This document shows, piece after piece, positions 53,880-64,000 of a stretch of 64,000 nt of DNA; the stretch's first letter is position 1; each line of letters opens with the position of its first letter. The position numbers and the translations under genes were made by a program. Origin of the DNA: Camarhynchus parvulus. Lineage: Eukaryota > Chordata > Aves > Passeriformes > Thraupidae. The notes under the pieces were generated by a model, which worked only from the letters and a program-made list of their open reading frames with translations, was not told where the DNA came from and did no database searches. Location of the stretch: positions 15,295,820 to 15,359,819 of the forward strand of contig NC_044582.1 in assembly GCF_901933205.1 (NCBI RefSeq), in the 5' to 3' direction.

Positions 53880-54017
53880 CTTGGGGACTTTGCAAGAATT
53901 TTGTTCCAGTCAAACACAATTATTTCAGTGTGTTTTTCATAGTTATTCCAGATTCCCATTTGCAGCAGCAAATAAGCCTTTCTGCATCTCAGAATTTTTT
54001 TCCTTCACTTCGGGGAC
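53880..54017 (-). other. TAFA4: TAFA4 5' exon, probably 5' UTR
   Basis: The donor CCAAG|gtaaga at 53880/53879 is strong. The acceptor ctttctttctag|GTCCCC at 54018/54017 has a good pyrimidine tract. The last 11 bases, AGTCCCCAAG plus the preceding A, continue into the next exon as K-S-P-R-M-R. Human TAFA4 as I remember it begins M-R-S-P-R-M-R, so this exon is homologous to the human exon with the annotated start. In this bird the human initiator position reads GCA (Ala). The frame stays open upstream to an ATG at 53959-53957, with a TGA at 54007-54005. Two other short ORFs lie here: 53987-53943 (14 codons) and 53940-53920 (6 codons). I treat the exon as 5' UTR, but an N-terminal extension of 27 residues is possible. 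Because it begins with an acceptor, a further 5' exon should exist upstream. Confidence 0.75.
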
Positions 54018-54103
54018 CTAGAAAGAAAGCCACATTACACTGCAATTAACGTCTGCAAAGGTGCTGTAAAACACATCTTTGTTACCAAAATCTTAGTTTC
54101 ACA

Positions 54104-54117
54104 GTGCCATCTACAGT
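54104..54117 (-). promoter_or_regulatory. CTCF-like motif just upstream of the TAFA4 5' exon
   Basis: The minus strand reads ACTGTAGATGGCAC, matching about 12 of 14 core positions by eye. It lies about 90 bp outside the exon acceptor. Weak evidence on sequence alone. Confidence 0.25.
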
Positions 54118-54574
54118 GCAATCCGGGGCAAAAGGCAGCAGGTTTATTTCTGTTTTCTTTCTGAGAGCACAGAGAAGCTGTGGTGAGGCAGCTCTGAGGT
54201 ATCACTACATTAACCAAAGGCAGAGTTTGCTGTATGTTGGGCTGCAAGCAGAATGTGAGCAGCTCTCTGGGGTCTCACCACACAACTGCTGGGAAAGCTG
54301 TAAGGTCTAAGGCTGCACCACGGTGCAAACACATTTCCCCATGGTTCCACGAAGCCTCCAACAGTTTGAAGCAGAGATTATTAAAGATAGTGGGGAAAAT
54401 CTGTCACTGTCTTCATAAAGATTTGGCCCAGGCCCTGCGCCTGCCTCAGCAGAGAGGGTCACACCCACAGCAGAGGGTCTGGAATTATGATTATTGCACC
54501 CTCTGACCCTGCTGCCTCTCCTGGCTTCCAGCATCACCTCTCACATCACCCAGCCCACCTACACCTACAGCCCA

Positions 54575-54736
54575 CCTGGTGAGTTCTAAAATCAGTGTAC
54601 CATTTCAGGTTTTGGTCATCCAAAAAGGTTTTCCAGGTTACTGAACCTTTTTTTTTTTTTTTTCTATAGGAGAGAGCTGAATTTAACCTTAGTTTTTTTG
54701 GCCTCTCCATGAGAAACACAGAGGTTACAGCTCATG
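54575..54736. repeat. Direct repeat copy B
   Basis: Starts CCTGGTGAGTTCTAAAATCA and ends GGTTACAGCTCATG. It is the partner of 52893-53055. Its 3' edge overlaps a perfect 9-bp inverted repeat, GGTTACAGC-TCAT-GCTGTAACC (54723-54744), absent from copy A. Confidence 0.9.
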
Positions 54737-55164
54737 CTGTAACCCAGGAGTTACACTTTGAAATCTCCACATGGAAGCACTTTTACAGCAGCTCTGACAC
54801 ATGTTCTGCAGAATGAGGAGCTCAAACACTCCATTTTATAGACACTCAGGCCTCTTTGCCTTTGCTGTTTATATTTGTTCTCTCACTTGCATCCCTGGGC
54901 ACAACTTGACCTTCTGCTACTGAAAACATGACACAGAGCAATTTGTGAGAGTGATAATAATGTGGTCCTCACCTAGACAGCAATCACAACCTTATCTTAC
55001 CCACCCTTCTTTTCATTTCACTCCTCCTTTGATCAATTAGAAATTTGCTTTTAAGAAACACAAAATTACAGCACCACACTGGAGGGCAGAGCTTGTCTGG
55101 GGTCATAAAAGCACATATTCACATTTCAGAGCTCAGGACAGGAAAGCCCCTGGCTCAACACACT

Positions 55165-55300
55165 CATGGAATCACAGAACCTTCCAATCACAGGTTGGAA
55201 GGGACCTTAAAGCTCGTCTTGTTCCAAACCACGGGCAAGGACACCTTCCATTGGACCAGGCTGCTCAAAGCCCCATCCAACCTGTCCCTAACAGCTCCTT
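55165..55300 (-). repeat. CR1 LINE 3' fragment
   Basis: Reverse-oriented CR1 tail: atggaatcacagaacc, caggttggaagggacctta, gacaccttccattggaccag and ctcaaagccccatccaacct. The landmarks are in CR1 order. Confidence 0.9.
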
Positions 55301-57239
55301 TTTGTTCAGAATGCCATGAGAAAATAGAGTAATTGCTGGAATTAAAAAGGTGCCCGGCCAGCAATCTATAATTAATCACATTTTGCTCTCTTCGCTTTCC
55401 AAGGTGGAGTTCCAGGGTGAGCCAAAACCAGCAGTTCTACCAAATCAGCTGTGGATATCAAAACAAAATGTAGGCAAAGAGTTGTCTTAAGAAAAAGCGC
55501 TACCATCCTGCATTCATCCTTTCTTCCACAAATACACATAAAATAAAAAATAAAAATAGAACAACTGTGCCTCAAAAGACCTATTAAGAAGAAGCAAACA
55601 AACAGGATTTTCAATATAGCATTGACTGACTGAAATGGTTATGTGGTACATTTTTACCCATTTCATAACAGGACAGGTAGATAAATACATTCTTACAGTG
55701 CTCTTGTAGAAATCAATACTGCAGTACACTAACTTGGGTTTTAGTGCTTATCTGTTCCATAATTTTTATTAGAGAGGAAAATAAAACCCCGTGCAGATGC
55801 AGCTACAGGTAAATACAAACATCAGTGTAACCTGCTCTGTAAACACGTGTTAAACACTGGTAAAAGGCAAGGGAGTATTGATTAGTCCAACTCATCCTAA
55901 TTAAGTGGATGCAGTGAAAGTGACAGATGATACATCCACCTGCATATCTCCAGGCTTTCTGATGCCTTCCAGGCAGAGATATTTCTTTAAAAAATAGAGT
56001 TGTATTAGGGGAGATTAAGGCAAACTCCTGAAACCAGCTTCAGCTGGTTTATGTCAATAAAGGAGACTGATCAGAACAGAAACAAGAGGCTCACCTGGTT
56101 AAGAGCTGTAAAAGGAATTCCAGGCTTTTGACGGCAAAAGCATGCTTTGTGTGTGTTCTGTGAACAGTGGGTTTAACTGCTGGCCCCTGTCTTGTCTCAG
56201 GGTGACACATTACTTTGGAAAACAGAGCTGCTTGTTTGTTTTTATACAGTGAGCTCTGCCCAGTGAGCAGCTGAACTCCACCTCCATCTCCAGCAAAGAT
56301 GTACAAAAGAAGGAAGAGGGAATTGGAGAGGGGAGGGGCTCCATTTCCAGTATTTACGCATGGACTGGCCTTGAGCAACTCCTGCTTTGCACAGGAGCTC
56401 CCCAGAGGCTACACCACTCCCCTGGGTCAGGATTTAGGGCAAATGAAGATTGTGGGTTCTGGGATCTGGAGGGAATTGCAATGGTCAGGTCTGCTGCACC
56501 TCAGTCCCAGCACAAGGTGCTCCCTGTGCCTCTGCACTTGAGTAAAATGGGTATAAACAGCATTTCCCCATGCCAGGGAACAGTTTCAAGAACAGAAACA
56601 ATAAAGGTGTAAAGTATTTGAAAACTGTATAGGCACTGTGTAATTCCTCTGACAGATGGAATAAGATGACATTTTAAATTAGGTACATTTCCTACCAATA
56701 TTTACATGTTGTAAAATACTTTTAATGGCTACTTTCTGCAAAGAATAAATTACTAAACCATTTTATGCCATCTTTTATAATAAGCTATTAAATAATTTAG
56801 AAAACCTCCTTTCATTAAATATTTAAAAGGCCTTAATTTCTCCATTCTGAATAATTCCTCACTTAAAATACAACTGTGCATCTCTTAAAGTCTCCTCTTC
56901 TGTAAAGCAAAGGGTGAGAAGGAAAGAAATTTGGGGGCCATGTACTGTTCAGGGGATTTGCCAGCCTGACTTTAACCCCGATGTCAGCCCGGCCAAACTC
57001 TTATCTCAAACTGAATAAAGGACAAAGGGAGAACAGAGCAATATCTGACATTTCACACACAGCAAGTACACTGTGTGTATTTGAAAACTGCTGGTGTTTG
57101 AGAGGAGCTAGAGACAAAAGAGAGAGCTAAAGCAAACACCTACATGCTGGTTGAACAACCCAGAACACGTTTTGGGGCTAAATCCCTACACACAGTTATT
57201 TAGTGACAGTACTAGAAGGGGGCATGTAAAAAAAGATAA

Positions 57240-57526
57240 AGAGCAACTTTTTACACAGGCAGATATTGACAGGACAAGGGGGATGGTTTTCAATGAAAAG
57301 AGGAGAGATTTATATTAGATGTTACATAAAAGTTTTTCCTGTGAGGGTGGAGAGGCCCTGGCACAAGCTCCCCAGGGCAGCTGTGGCTGCCCCATCCCTG
57401 CAAGTGTCCCAGGCCAGGTTGGATGGGACTTGGAGTAACCTGGGACAGTGGCAGGCGTCCCTGACCACGCCAGGGGGTGGAATGGGATGGGCTTTAAGGC
57501 CCCTTCCAACCCAAACCATCCCTGGC
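57240..57526 (+). repeat. CR1 LINE 3' fragment
   Basis: Plus-oriented CR1 with the landmarks aggacaagggggatggtttt, gaggagagatttatattaga, tgtgagggtggagaggccct, ggttggatgggacttggag and ggccccttccaacccaaacc. It abuts the minisatellite/CpG block. Confidence 0.93.
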
Positions 57527-57574
57527 TGTGCGCTGATGCTGCCCCACGGCCTGGCGCAGCTCCAGGGCTGCAGG

Positions 57575-57736
57575 TGAGTGATGTCCCTGTTGGGACACGA
57601 GTCACTGATGTCCCTGTCAGGATACAGGTAGTATGTCCTGTTGGGATACGGGTCACTGTCAGGACACAGGTCACCGTCCCTGTCACGACACAGTTCATCG
57701 ATGTCCCTGTCACGACGCAGGTCTCTGCCGTCCCTC
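57575..57736. repeat. Imperfect minisatellite, ~18-28-bp units
   Basis: About six degenerate units built on gatgtccctgtcaggacac / aggtcact. Several units are truncated. It produces long spurious ORFs in both directions. Confidence 0.85.
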
Positions 57737-57788
57737 TGGCGGTGCCGGGGCCGCTCCCGGCGCTTCCCGAGGATCCATCGGGGCGGTG

Positions 57789-57802
57789 CTGCCCCCTGGC
57801 GG
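57789..57802 (-). promoter_or_regulatory. CTCF-like motif in the CpG island
   Basis: The minus strand reads CCGCCAGGGGGCAG, 13 of 14 with the core CCASYAGRKGGCAS by eye and the best match seen in the window. Confidence 0.45.
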
Positions 57803-57885
57803 CCGCGCGCCCCTCTGCATGCGGCTCCGGCCCATTCCCAGCTCCGGGCAGCGCTCGGCAATCTGCTGCGGCCTCTCCCGCATGG

Positions 57886-58110
57886 CTGAGCCGGGCCAGC
57901 CCCGCTCCCTGTCCCGGGCCAGCCCCGCACCCTGTTCCGGTCAGCCCCACTCCCAGCCCCGCTCCCTGTTCCGGTCAGCCCCGCTCCCTGTCCCGGGCCA
58001 GCCCGCTCCCGCCGCCAGCCCCGCCCCGCTCCGTTCCGGTCAGCCCGCTCCCAGCCCCTGCCTGTCCGGCCAGCCCCGCTCCCGCCCCGCGGGCCCTCAG
58101 CGGGCAGCCC
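57886..58110. repeat. GC-rich minisatellite
   Basis: Degenerate ~20-25-bp units of the form CAGCCCCGCTCCCTGTYCCGG, about eight to nine copies. All the long ORFs over this block come from the repeat. Confidence 0.85.
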
Positions 58111-58658
58111 GTCCGTGCAGCCCCGCTCCCCCGCGCTCCGCAGCTGTCCGGCACAATTAGCGCCCCTCATTAACCACACGAACGCGTCGCTGTCGCAGGG
58201 TCCTGGCGCTGAGCTGCCCTCGGAGCCTGGGCACGGCAGGGATGCTCTGGCCTTCAGCTCACAGGGACCCCCCTGTCCTCCAGGTGCCCATCGGGCCCGG
58301 CAGTGGGTGGATACGGGGAATAACACGGCTCACATTCTGAATTTGGTCCCTTAACCCTTGCCCAGAAATCTCTACATCAGCTCACGTAACTGCAGTTTGC
58401 TCTGAAGGCTTTGAGGGTCAGTAAATCCACCTCGGCCAAGTTATTCCAACAGTTAATTAACCTCACCTTAAGCACTGCACCTTCCAGCTTGTACCTCCCG
58501 GTACATTCCCGTTGTTTTCCCAGCTGGCACATCCTGCCGGGACGTGTCAGGCCTTCAAAGGCCTCGTTCTGCCAATCCTTACTCACAGCAAGGAAGGGTT
58601 ACACCAGGTAGGAAGGCACTGGGCAAACTCAGAGAGGGCTTAAAGTTACCCATGGAGT

Positions 58659-59028
58659 ACAGTCACAGAATCACAGAATCACAGAATCACAGCAATCACA
58701 GAATCACAGAACTTTTTGGGTTGGATGGTACCTCAAAGGCCATCCTATTCCACACCCTGCCATGGGCAGGGGCACCTTCCTCTATCCCAGGTGGCTCCAA
58801 GCCCCCTCCTGGTCTTGGACACTGCCAGGGATGGGGTAGCCACGGCTTCTCTGGACAACCTGTGCCAGGGCCTCACCACCCTCACAGTAAAGGATTTTTT
58901 CCTAATATCCAATCTAAACCTACTCTCTATTAGTTTGAATCCATTCCCCCCTGTCCTGTCACTTCACACACTTGTAAAAAGTCCCTCTCCACCTTTCCTG
59001 TAGGCTCCCTTCAGGTACTGGGAGGTAG
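58659..59028 (-). repeat. CR1 LINE 3' fragment with expanded tail repeat
   Basis: Reverse-oriented CR1: tail repeat (ATCACAGA)n at 58659-58710, then gggttggatggtacctcaaa, caccttcctctatcccaggt, ggacactgccagggatgggg, cctaatatccaatctaaacc and cccctgtcctgtcacttcac. The tail is longer than usual, with about five to six units. Confidence 0.93.
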
Positions 59029-62000
59029 CACAAGACTAAGCTCACAGTGCAAGAAAATAAAAGTTTTGTTGAACTTATTTCCTCTTCCCTTTACTCCCAG
59101 AGCTGATGTCAGCTCTTCTGCTTCCCTACAGGAATCTCTGAGGAATGGAGGACTGGTCACACCGACCTCCCCATGGCGAAGTGAAGTGAGAAGGCTCTTT
59201 GGACCACACAAAAATCATCCAGGCAGGTATCCAAAAAACCACAGGATCACTGCAGCAGTGCTCAGTGCTCTCAGACCCCAGCAGGCTCCCTGCACACTTC
59301 ATGGGCAATTTTTGAACTGTTTTTTTATAACATCACATCCCATTTACGACATCAGTCTGTGCTGGCAGCAGCTCAGTCTGTCACCCCTAGTCAGGCCTTT
59401 CCACAGGAATATTTCAAAATCTCACTGAACAGGAACTGGGGGTGGTGGGGAGGAAAACAATGCCAGTGAGAGCTAGAGGAAATAAACCCCACATCCTGCT
59501 GAGGAGGGAGAACTGAGCTGCTGTTATATCCACATAACAGGAGGTGTCAACCACACCAGCAGCCAGACCAAGCACACACAGACAGATATGCTCTGTGCCG
59601 TGGGTTTGGAGGGAATCAAGGCTGCCTTCAGCAGCATTTGGAGTTCTCTAGGGTAAATCTGTCCTCACCACCTCCTTTAAACATGAGGACAAACCTTTTG
59701 TCTGTTGTGGGCATGTAAAGATGCTGCCCTGGGAGGATATCCTGCAAAACATGCCTAAATCACCCCAATTTTCTAGCCCAGACACCAGAGATTTCATTAG
59801 TTAATAGTGCCAGAGTCACAGTAGCCACTTGGGTGGTTCATCTGTTGGAAAGGTTTTTCAGCTGGACTCATTTGAAGTGAGAGTCTGTGGCCTCCAAATT
59901 TGAGCCAGCAGAGCTCAGGTCACACAGCAGCAGAGAGAGCAGAGCACAGGATCAGGAAAGAAATTCAAGCAAGGAGCAGAGGGCTGACTGCCAGAACACC
60001 CAAAGTCCAGGCAGAGTAAGGAAGAGTTTAAAATCAAAGCTGCTGCTTCCTCTGCTCTCTCAACACAAAGTGAGTTCTCATCTTTCCTCCAGGATAAAGT
60101 CTACCCAGACCGAGAGGACTGCTCAGAGGGCCAAGTGCATCTATTCTGTCAAGAGGAGGCAGAATAGACCCTTTTCTCCATACATTATTTATTATTCATC
60201 ACCACCCCACTAAGGACCATTCTACCAAACCCCAGGAAAGGGAGGTATCACCATCAAGGTTTCATTTTCAAGGTCGCACAGCCTTGCCAATGTAGACAGC
60301 CAACACTGGAGATCTCATTACAGCACGGAATTCCAACTCTTTCAATTACGTTTATCAGAAAGAATTTTTCCTTGTGATTATCCAGGTTCTTTCAGCCCCC
60401 CACTACAGCTCAAAATATTCTCCACCCCCCCTGCACAAGTTCTGCTTAAGAAGTGTGCAGGCTTCAGGCACTTTGTTCAAGGGAGAGCAGGAATTACTCC
60501 AGCCCTGTTCAAAGAGGACACAGAGCAGAGACAGTGCCCTGCTCCACTCCCAGCTGCCCTCCCAGAAGCAGAGCAGTTCCCATCTAAAGCAGGCAGCACA
60601 CCAAAAAAAATAAAAAGTGGAGAGAAATGTCTTTGAAGGAAATCTCTCCAGCAGAATGTTTCAGACACAGCAAAAACACATTTTCCCCTACTGTAAACTT
60701 TGCCTGCCAGGTAGCAAAGCATTAAAGTTGTTGCACAGGGTATCTTGAGCCATAAAACACTGTTTTCTATACCCTGAGCTGATGGAGGAATTTAATTTCT
60801 CCCATGGAAGGCAACGATAGCTGACCAGCTGTAGAGCAGGTCACTCACCTTCCTTTCCCCTCCCCAGGGCTGGTGGTTGTTTTGGTCACTCAGAGGAGGG
60901 AGGAAGGGATGGAAGGGATGGATTCCCGTCCATTTGTGCCTCTGGATAATGCACTGGGAGGCCCCAAATCTGCTCTGCGTGTGTGGTGGCCAGCCCAGGG
61001 CTCACATGCAAGAAATAGTTAATTCCTAAGGCTGGCTGTTCAAATTAAAACCAAGAGGCAATCCGAGGGAAATAACATGAAAATTAGGAGAGTTAGCAAA
61101 TGCAAGTGGTAAGAAAAGGTGAAAATAACTGTTTTTTAGTCAAGAATAAAAAAGTTAGTTGGAGACATGTCAGCTGTCTCCTTGAAGAGGCTTGCTTTAA
61201 AGAAGGGCAGGATTTAAAGTGGTTCTCTGTAGCTACTGCAAATAGCATAAAAATAAATTCAGTGTCCTGCAAAGATTAATTCTGTGCACGAAGAGAAACG
61301 TTCTGTATCTAAGTGGGGGAAAATAGTGGTACAAACTGCTCAAAATCTCATGGAGCCTGGTTCCTGGAGGTTTCTTAAATTGGATGAGCACTTGTGGGAT
61401 GATCAAGGCTCCCCTCTCCATCCACAGGGCAGATTACATGTTTGCTCAGGGTATGTAACAGGACAACATATCCTTTATGCCCTGGAGCAAAAAAAACAGT
61501 GGGATATAAATGTGAGGTAGTCAGTCACTGTTCAGTGTCATCCTCAATACCCTGAATCAATCAGTTTACTGAAGGAAAATCCTGGCAGAAACAAACTGAA
61601 AATGCCTCCTGCACATGTTGGGTTCTTCATACAGGCAGAGTCGGGGTGTGTTGTATTTAGATAAATTCTTGTGGTTCTTGGAGTCCTATGCAAACAAATA
61701 TGGTTATTTCTGGTTCTACTGCATTAGAATATTCTATTCCCTTTTTATTTCCCAAAACACCTCACTCACAGCATGTGAGTGCTTCCCTAAGCTGTGTCAG
61801 GCCCTGACAGCAACAGGACCTGTCCATTTCTCTGTCACCAATGTCACCTGTCCCTGCTTTGGTTTCAGTTCCCAAAAAGCTCCAAGAGGAAAGCACAGAA
61901 CAGCCAGTTTTGCTTTTAGAACACAAGCATGTTTTATGAGCACTGGATGCACGTTGGCTGATGAAGAATCCCCTCTGTCTGGGTATATGGGATAATTGTT

Positions 62001-64000
62001 CCACTTGGGACTCATTAGCTAATTATTTAAAGATTCTAAGGAAAAGCATTTCATAAATACAGCAGTAAATTTCCAGAAGTGTAATTACAGGCTGAACACA
62101 CATTTTTTAGCACCTGTGTTATCCACTACATAACCCAATGGCAAAGTACCTTGTGCTGTGCTGTCCCTGCTCTCTGGCAGGTGTGGGGCAGGACAGGAAA
62201 CTGCAAGGAAATTGAAAGGGACCATTTTTGGTATTCCCATTTTGGTAACAAAAACAACACAGTCATCTTGGGGTGGTTTAAAATTCTGCCCATAACATAC
62301 AGGATCTCAACAATGAAGCACAAAACTTGCACAGGTAAGGGAAGCACAGAGCAGGCAGCCATAACCCAGATTCTTGATCTGGTTTTGTCACTTGACTTTG
62401 ATGCTATGGGATCAGCTTCTTACTCAATGTTAGAAAACATTGTTTGCTTATCAGTTACTTCTTCAAGCTACTCTGGAAAAAAAAAAAAAAAAAACATTGC
62501 TCTACTGAGCAGGAGAATTCCAAAATAGGATTTCTGACCGACCACTTTGGGAATTGTTACTCAAAAGTAAAAGGTGTCACATCACAGACAGACAAATCTC
62601 TCCAGCAGGTCCTGCCTTTCTGCTGGTAACCAGAAAAAATCCAAATCCCAATATGAGTACATAAGCAACACTCCCAGCTATTTTCATTTCCAGACACACC
62701 AGGAACTGCATTCCCTTATGCATGAAAATTTCAGAAGTCCCATAAATTGTGCTCCCCACTTCCAGAAGGAATTTCCTCCGTCTTTTCCTGCCCAGTCCTT
62801 CATGCCTCCTTGCCTGTGAATCTCAGCCCTCTGTGTTTCTTGCTTTCACAGCCCCTCTCCCTGCTTGGCAGCAGCCCACGTGTGAATCCCCCAAAAAAGG
62901 GCTGGGAGGCAGGGGAAGAGACCCCCCTGAGGTACTTACTGATCAGTCAGGAAAAAGGTCTCCCATGGCAGGTTCATCATCTGCTGGATGCTGTTTTCAC
63001 CCCTTGACAGGCTCAAGGAAGCCTCACAGAGCTCTGGGTACTGTTGCAGTGGAAAAGGAGCAAACCTCTAAAGGTCCCACACACCTTCCTGTGGCTGCTC
63101 TACCAGGAGAGGAGAGCAGCAGCCACGAAAAGCTGAAAACTGCTCTTCAGAAAGAGCAAGAGAGGTGTTAACTGGTGTTTCCTTCTCAAGTACTTGGATG
63201 GTCAGAGGATCCTCCTCCCAGCCCCTGTCCCAGCTGAGGGAACCTGTTTCCATGCAGGAGGCTGAACTTCAGACTTTCAGTTCCCAATCTGCCTGTGATG
63301 GATTTTTTTTCTTTTCCTGTTCTTCATTCATGCAAAAGCCTCTTCACGATCATGTAACCACGTGCATGATGGGAAGAGCAAGGGGGAGGGTAAGCGGTGT
63401 AATTTTGATTATGCTTTGAAATGCTCAGGGTTGGAAATGAAGTATGAGATTCCCCCTGCTTCCCCTGCCTCTCTTGAAGGCAATTATGATTGCCTTAAAG
63501 ATGTGAGATCTGTTGAAAGTAACAAATCATTGATTGTTTATTTTCAGGGTAGACAACAACAATCAGCTTTTAATCAGCTTCTCATCACCGCTAGAGAGCT
63601 ATTAACTCTCTTAAAAATAATTAGAAAACAGAAAAGAAAAATCTTCTCCAATTATTTTCATCCAGGAAACTGAGATTTTATGGTGGAAAAAAAAAACCAC
63701 ACCTCAAGATTCACAGGAAAAAAAAAAAGTTAAAATAATGGCACATTAAATTCTCTCTTTTAGCAATGAGGTACCATTTGCCAGAAGCTGGATTGTGCTT
63801 CCTGAGTTTGTTTGAGGTTATGGATATTGGCACCTGAATAAAAGCAGTATTTTCAGTCACTTTGGGCAGACACTCAGATATTTCTGCTGAATATTTTTCT
63901 GTAAGGAAATAGATTGCATGAGTCTTCCATTTCTCTGATTTCTGACTGTTCACAGAACCTTGGCTTTCAGATTCCCACAGCACACATGTTTTTTCCATTT
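59029..64000. other. Distal upstream region, no gene recognised
   Basis: Single-copy-looking DNA with a poly-A tract at 62477-62494. ORFs of 60-140 codons lack recognisable domains. In mammals the gene upstream of TAFA4 is EOGT on the same strand; no EOGT exon is visible here. Confidence 0.5.
62477..62494. repeat. Poly-A tract
   Basis: An uninterrupted run of 18 A. Confidence 0.95.

Larger units (their letters stand above)
54018..57239. other. Region upstream of the TAFA4 5' exon
   Basis: If a further 5' exon lies beyond, this is intron. It contains direct repeat copy B and a CR1 fragment at about 55165-55300. No coding exon is recognised. Confidence 0.5.
57720..58300. promoter_or_regulatory. 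CpG-rich island, candidate promoter
   Basis: This block is far GC- and CpG-richer than the rest of the window, with many CG dinucleotides, GCGCGC and CCGCCC-like words. It lies about 3.7 kb upstream of the first recognised TAFA4 exon, a reasonable place for a TAFA4 promoter and noncoding first exon. I could not identify a convincing minus-strand donor, so the link is inferred. It might instead serve an unrecognised plus-strand transcript or be simply a GC-rich repeat. Confidence 0.45.

Noticed and set aside
57322..58326. 334-codon minus-strand ORF, the longest in the window, and 175-241-codon plus-strand ORFs over the same block
   Set aside because: They run through a CR1 fragment and two GC-rich minisatellites; composition and repetition explain the lack of stops, and no domain is visible.
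58461..58470. Minus-strand donor-like TAAG|GTGAGG as the end of a TAFA4 first exon
   Set aside because: It lies upstream of the CpG-rich block rather than within or below it, and no other feature of a first exon supports it.

Overview
This is bird genomic DNA, most likely from a passerine. The evidence is several 3'-end fragments of the avian LINE CR1, a solo retroviral LTR that I associate with passerine genomes, low overall repeat content, and intron-rich vertebrate gene structure. There is no prokaryotic organisation. Almost every open reading frame in the window is a chance ORF in intron or intergenic DNA.

The one protein-coding gene I can support is TAFA4 (FAM19A4), on the minus strand. 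I reassembled it from exon-level protein similarity and splice sites. It has a probable 5' exon (53880-54017), an exon with the signal peptide (50725-50840), an exon with the first six cysteines (17108-17263), an exon with the last four cysteines (13066-13190), and a terminal exon giving only V-T-R-stop (10285 down to 10274). All junction phases agree. The coding sequence is 408 nt, or 135 residues plus stop, from the internal start. That equals the human protein as I remember it (140 aa) minus its first five residues.

Layout: 1-9464 is downstream flank with a CR1 end and a TC/TA microsatellite. 9465-10273 is a probable 3' UTR that includes a decayed CR1. 10286-13065 is an intron with a GC donor. 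13191-17107 is an intron carrying a 41-bp repeat (four copies) and an LTR-like element next to the upstream exon. 17264-50724 is a 33.5-kb intron with a CR1 and a solo LTR with a perfect 6-bp target duplication. 50841-53879 is an intron with two local duplications. 54018-64000 is upstream DNA with three CR1 fragments and a CpG-rich, minisatellite-rich block at about 57.6-58.3 kb that may be the promoter.

Points most worth a second look: the GC-AG intron just before the three-codon terminal exon; the apparent loss of the human initiator codon, with an in-frame upstream ATG and two short upstream ORFs; a pair of ~163-bp direct repeats that bracket the 5' exon and each resemble a mini-intron; and the CpG/minisatellite block with a near-consensus CTCF motif. 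I saw no new multi-gene system here.
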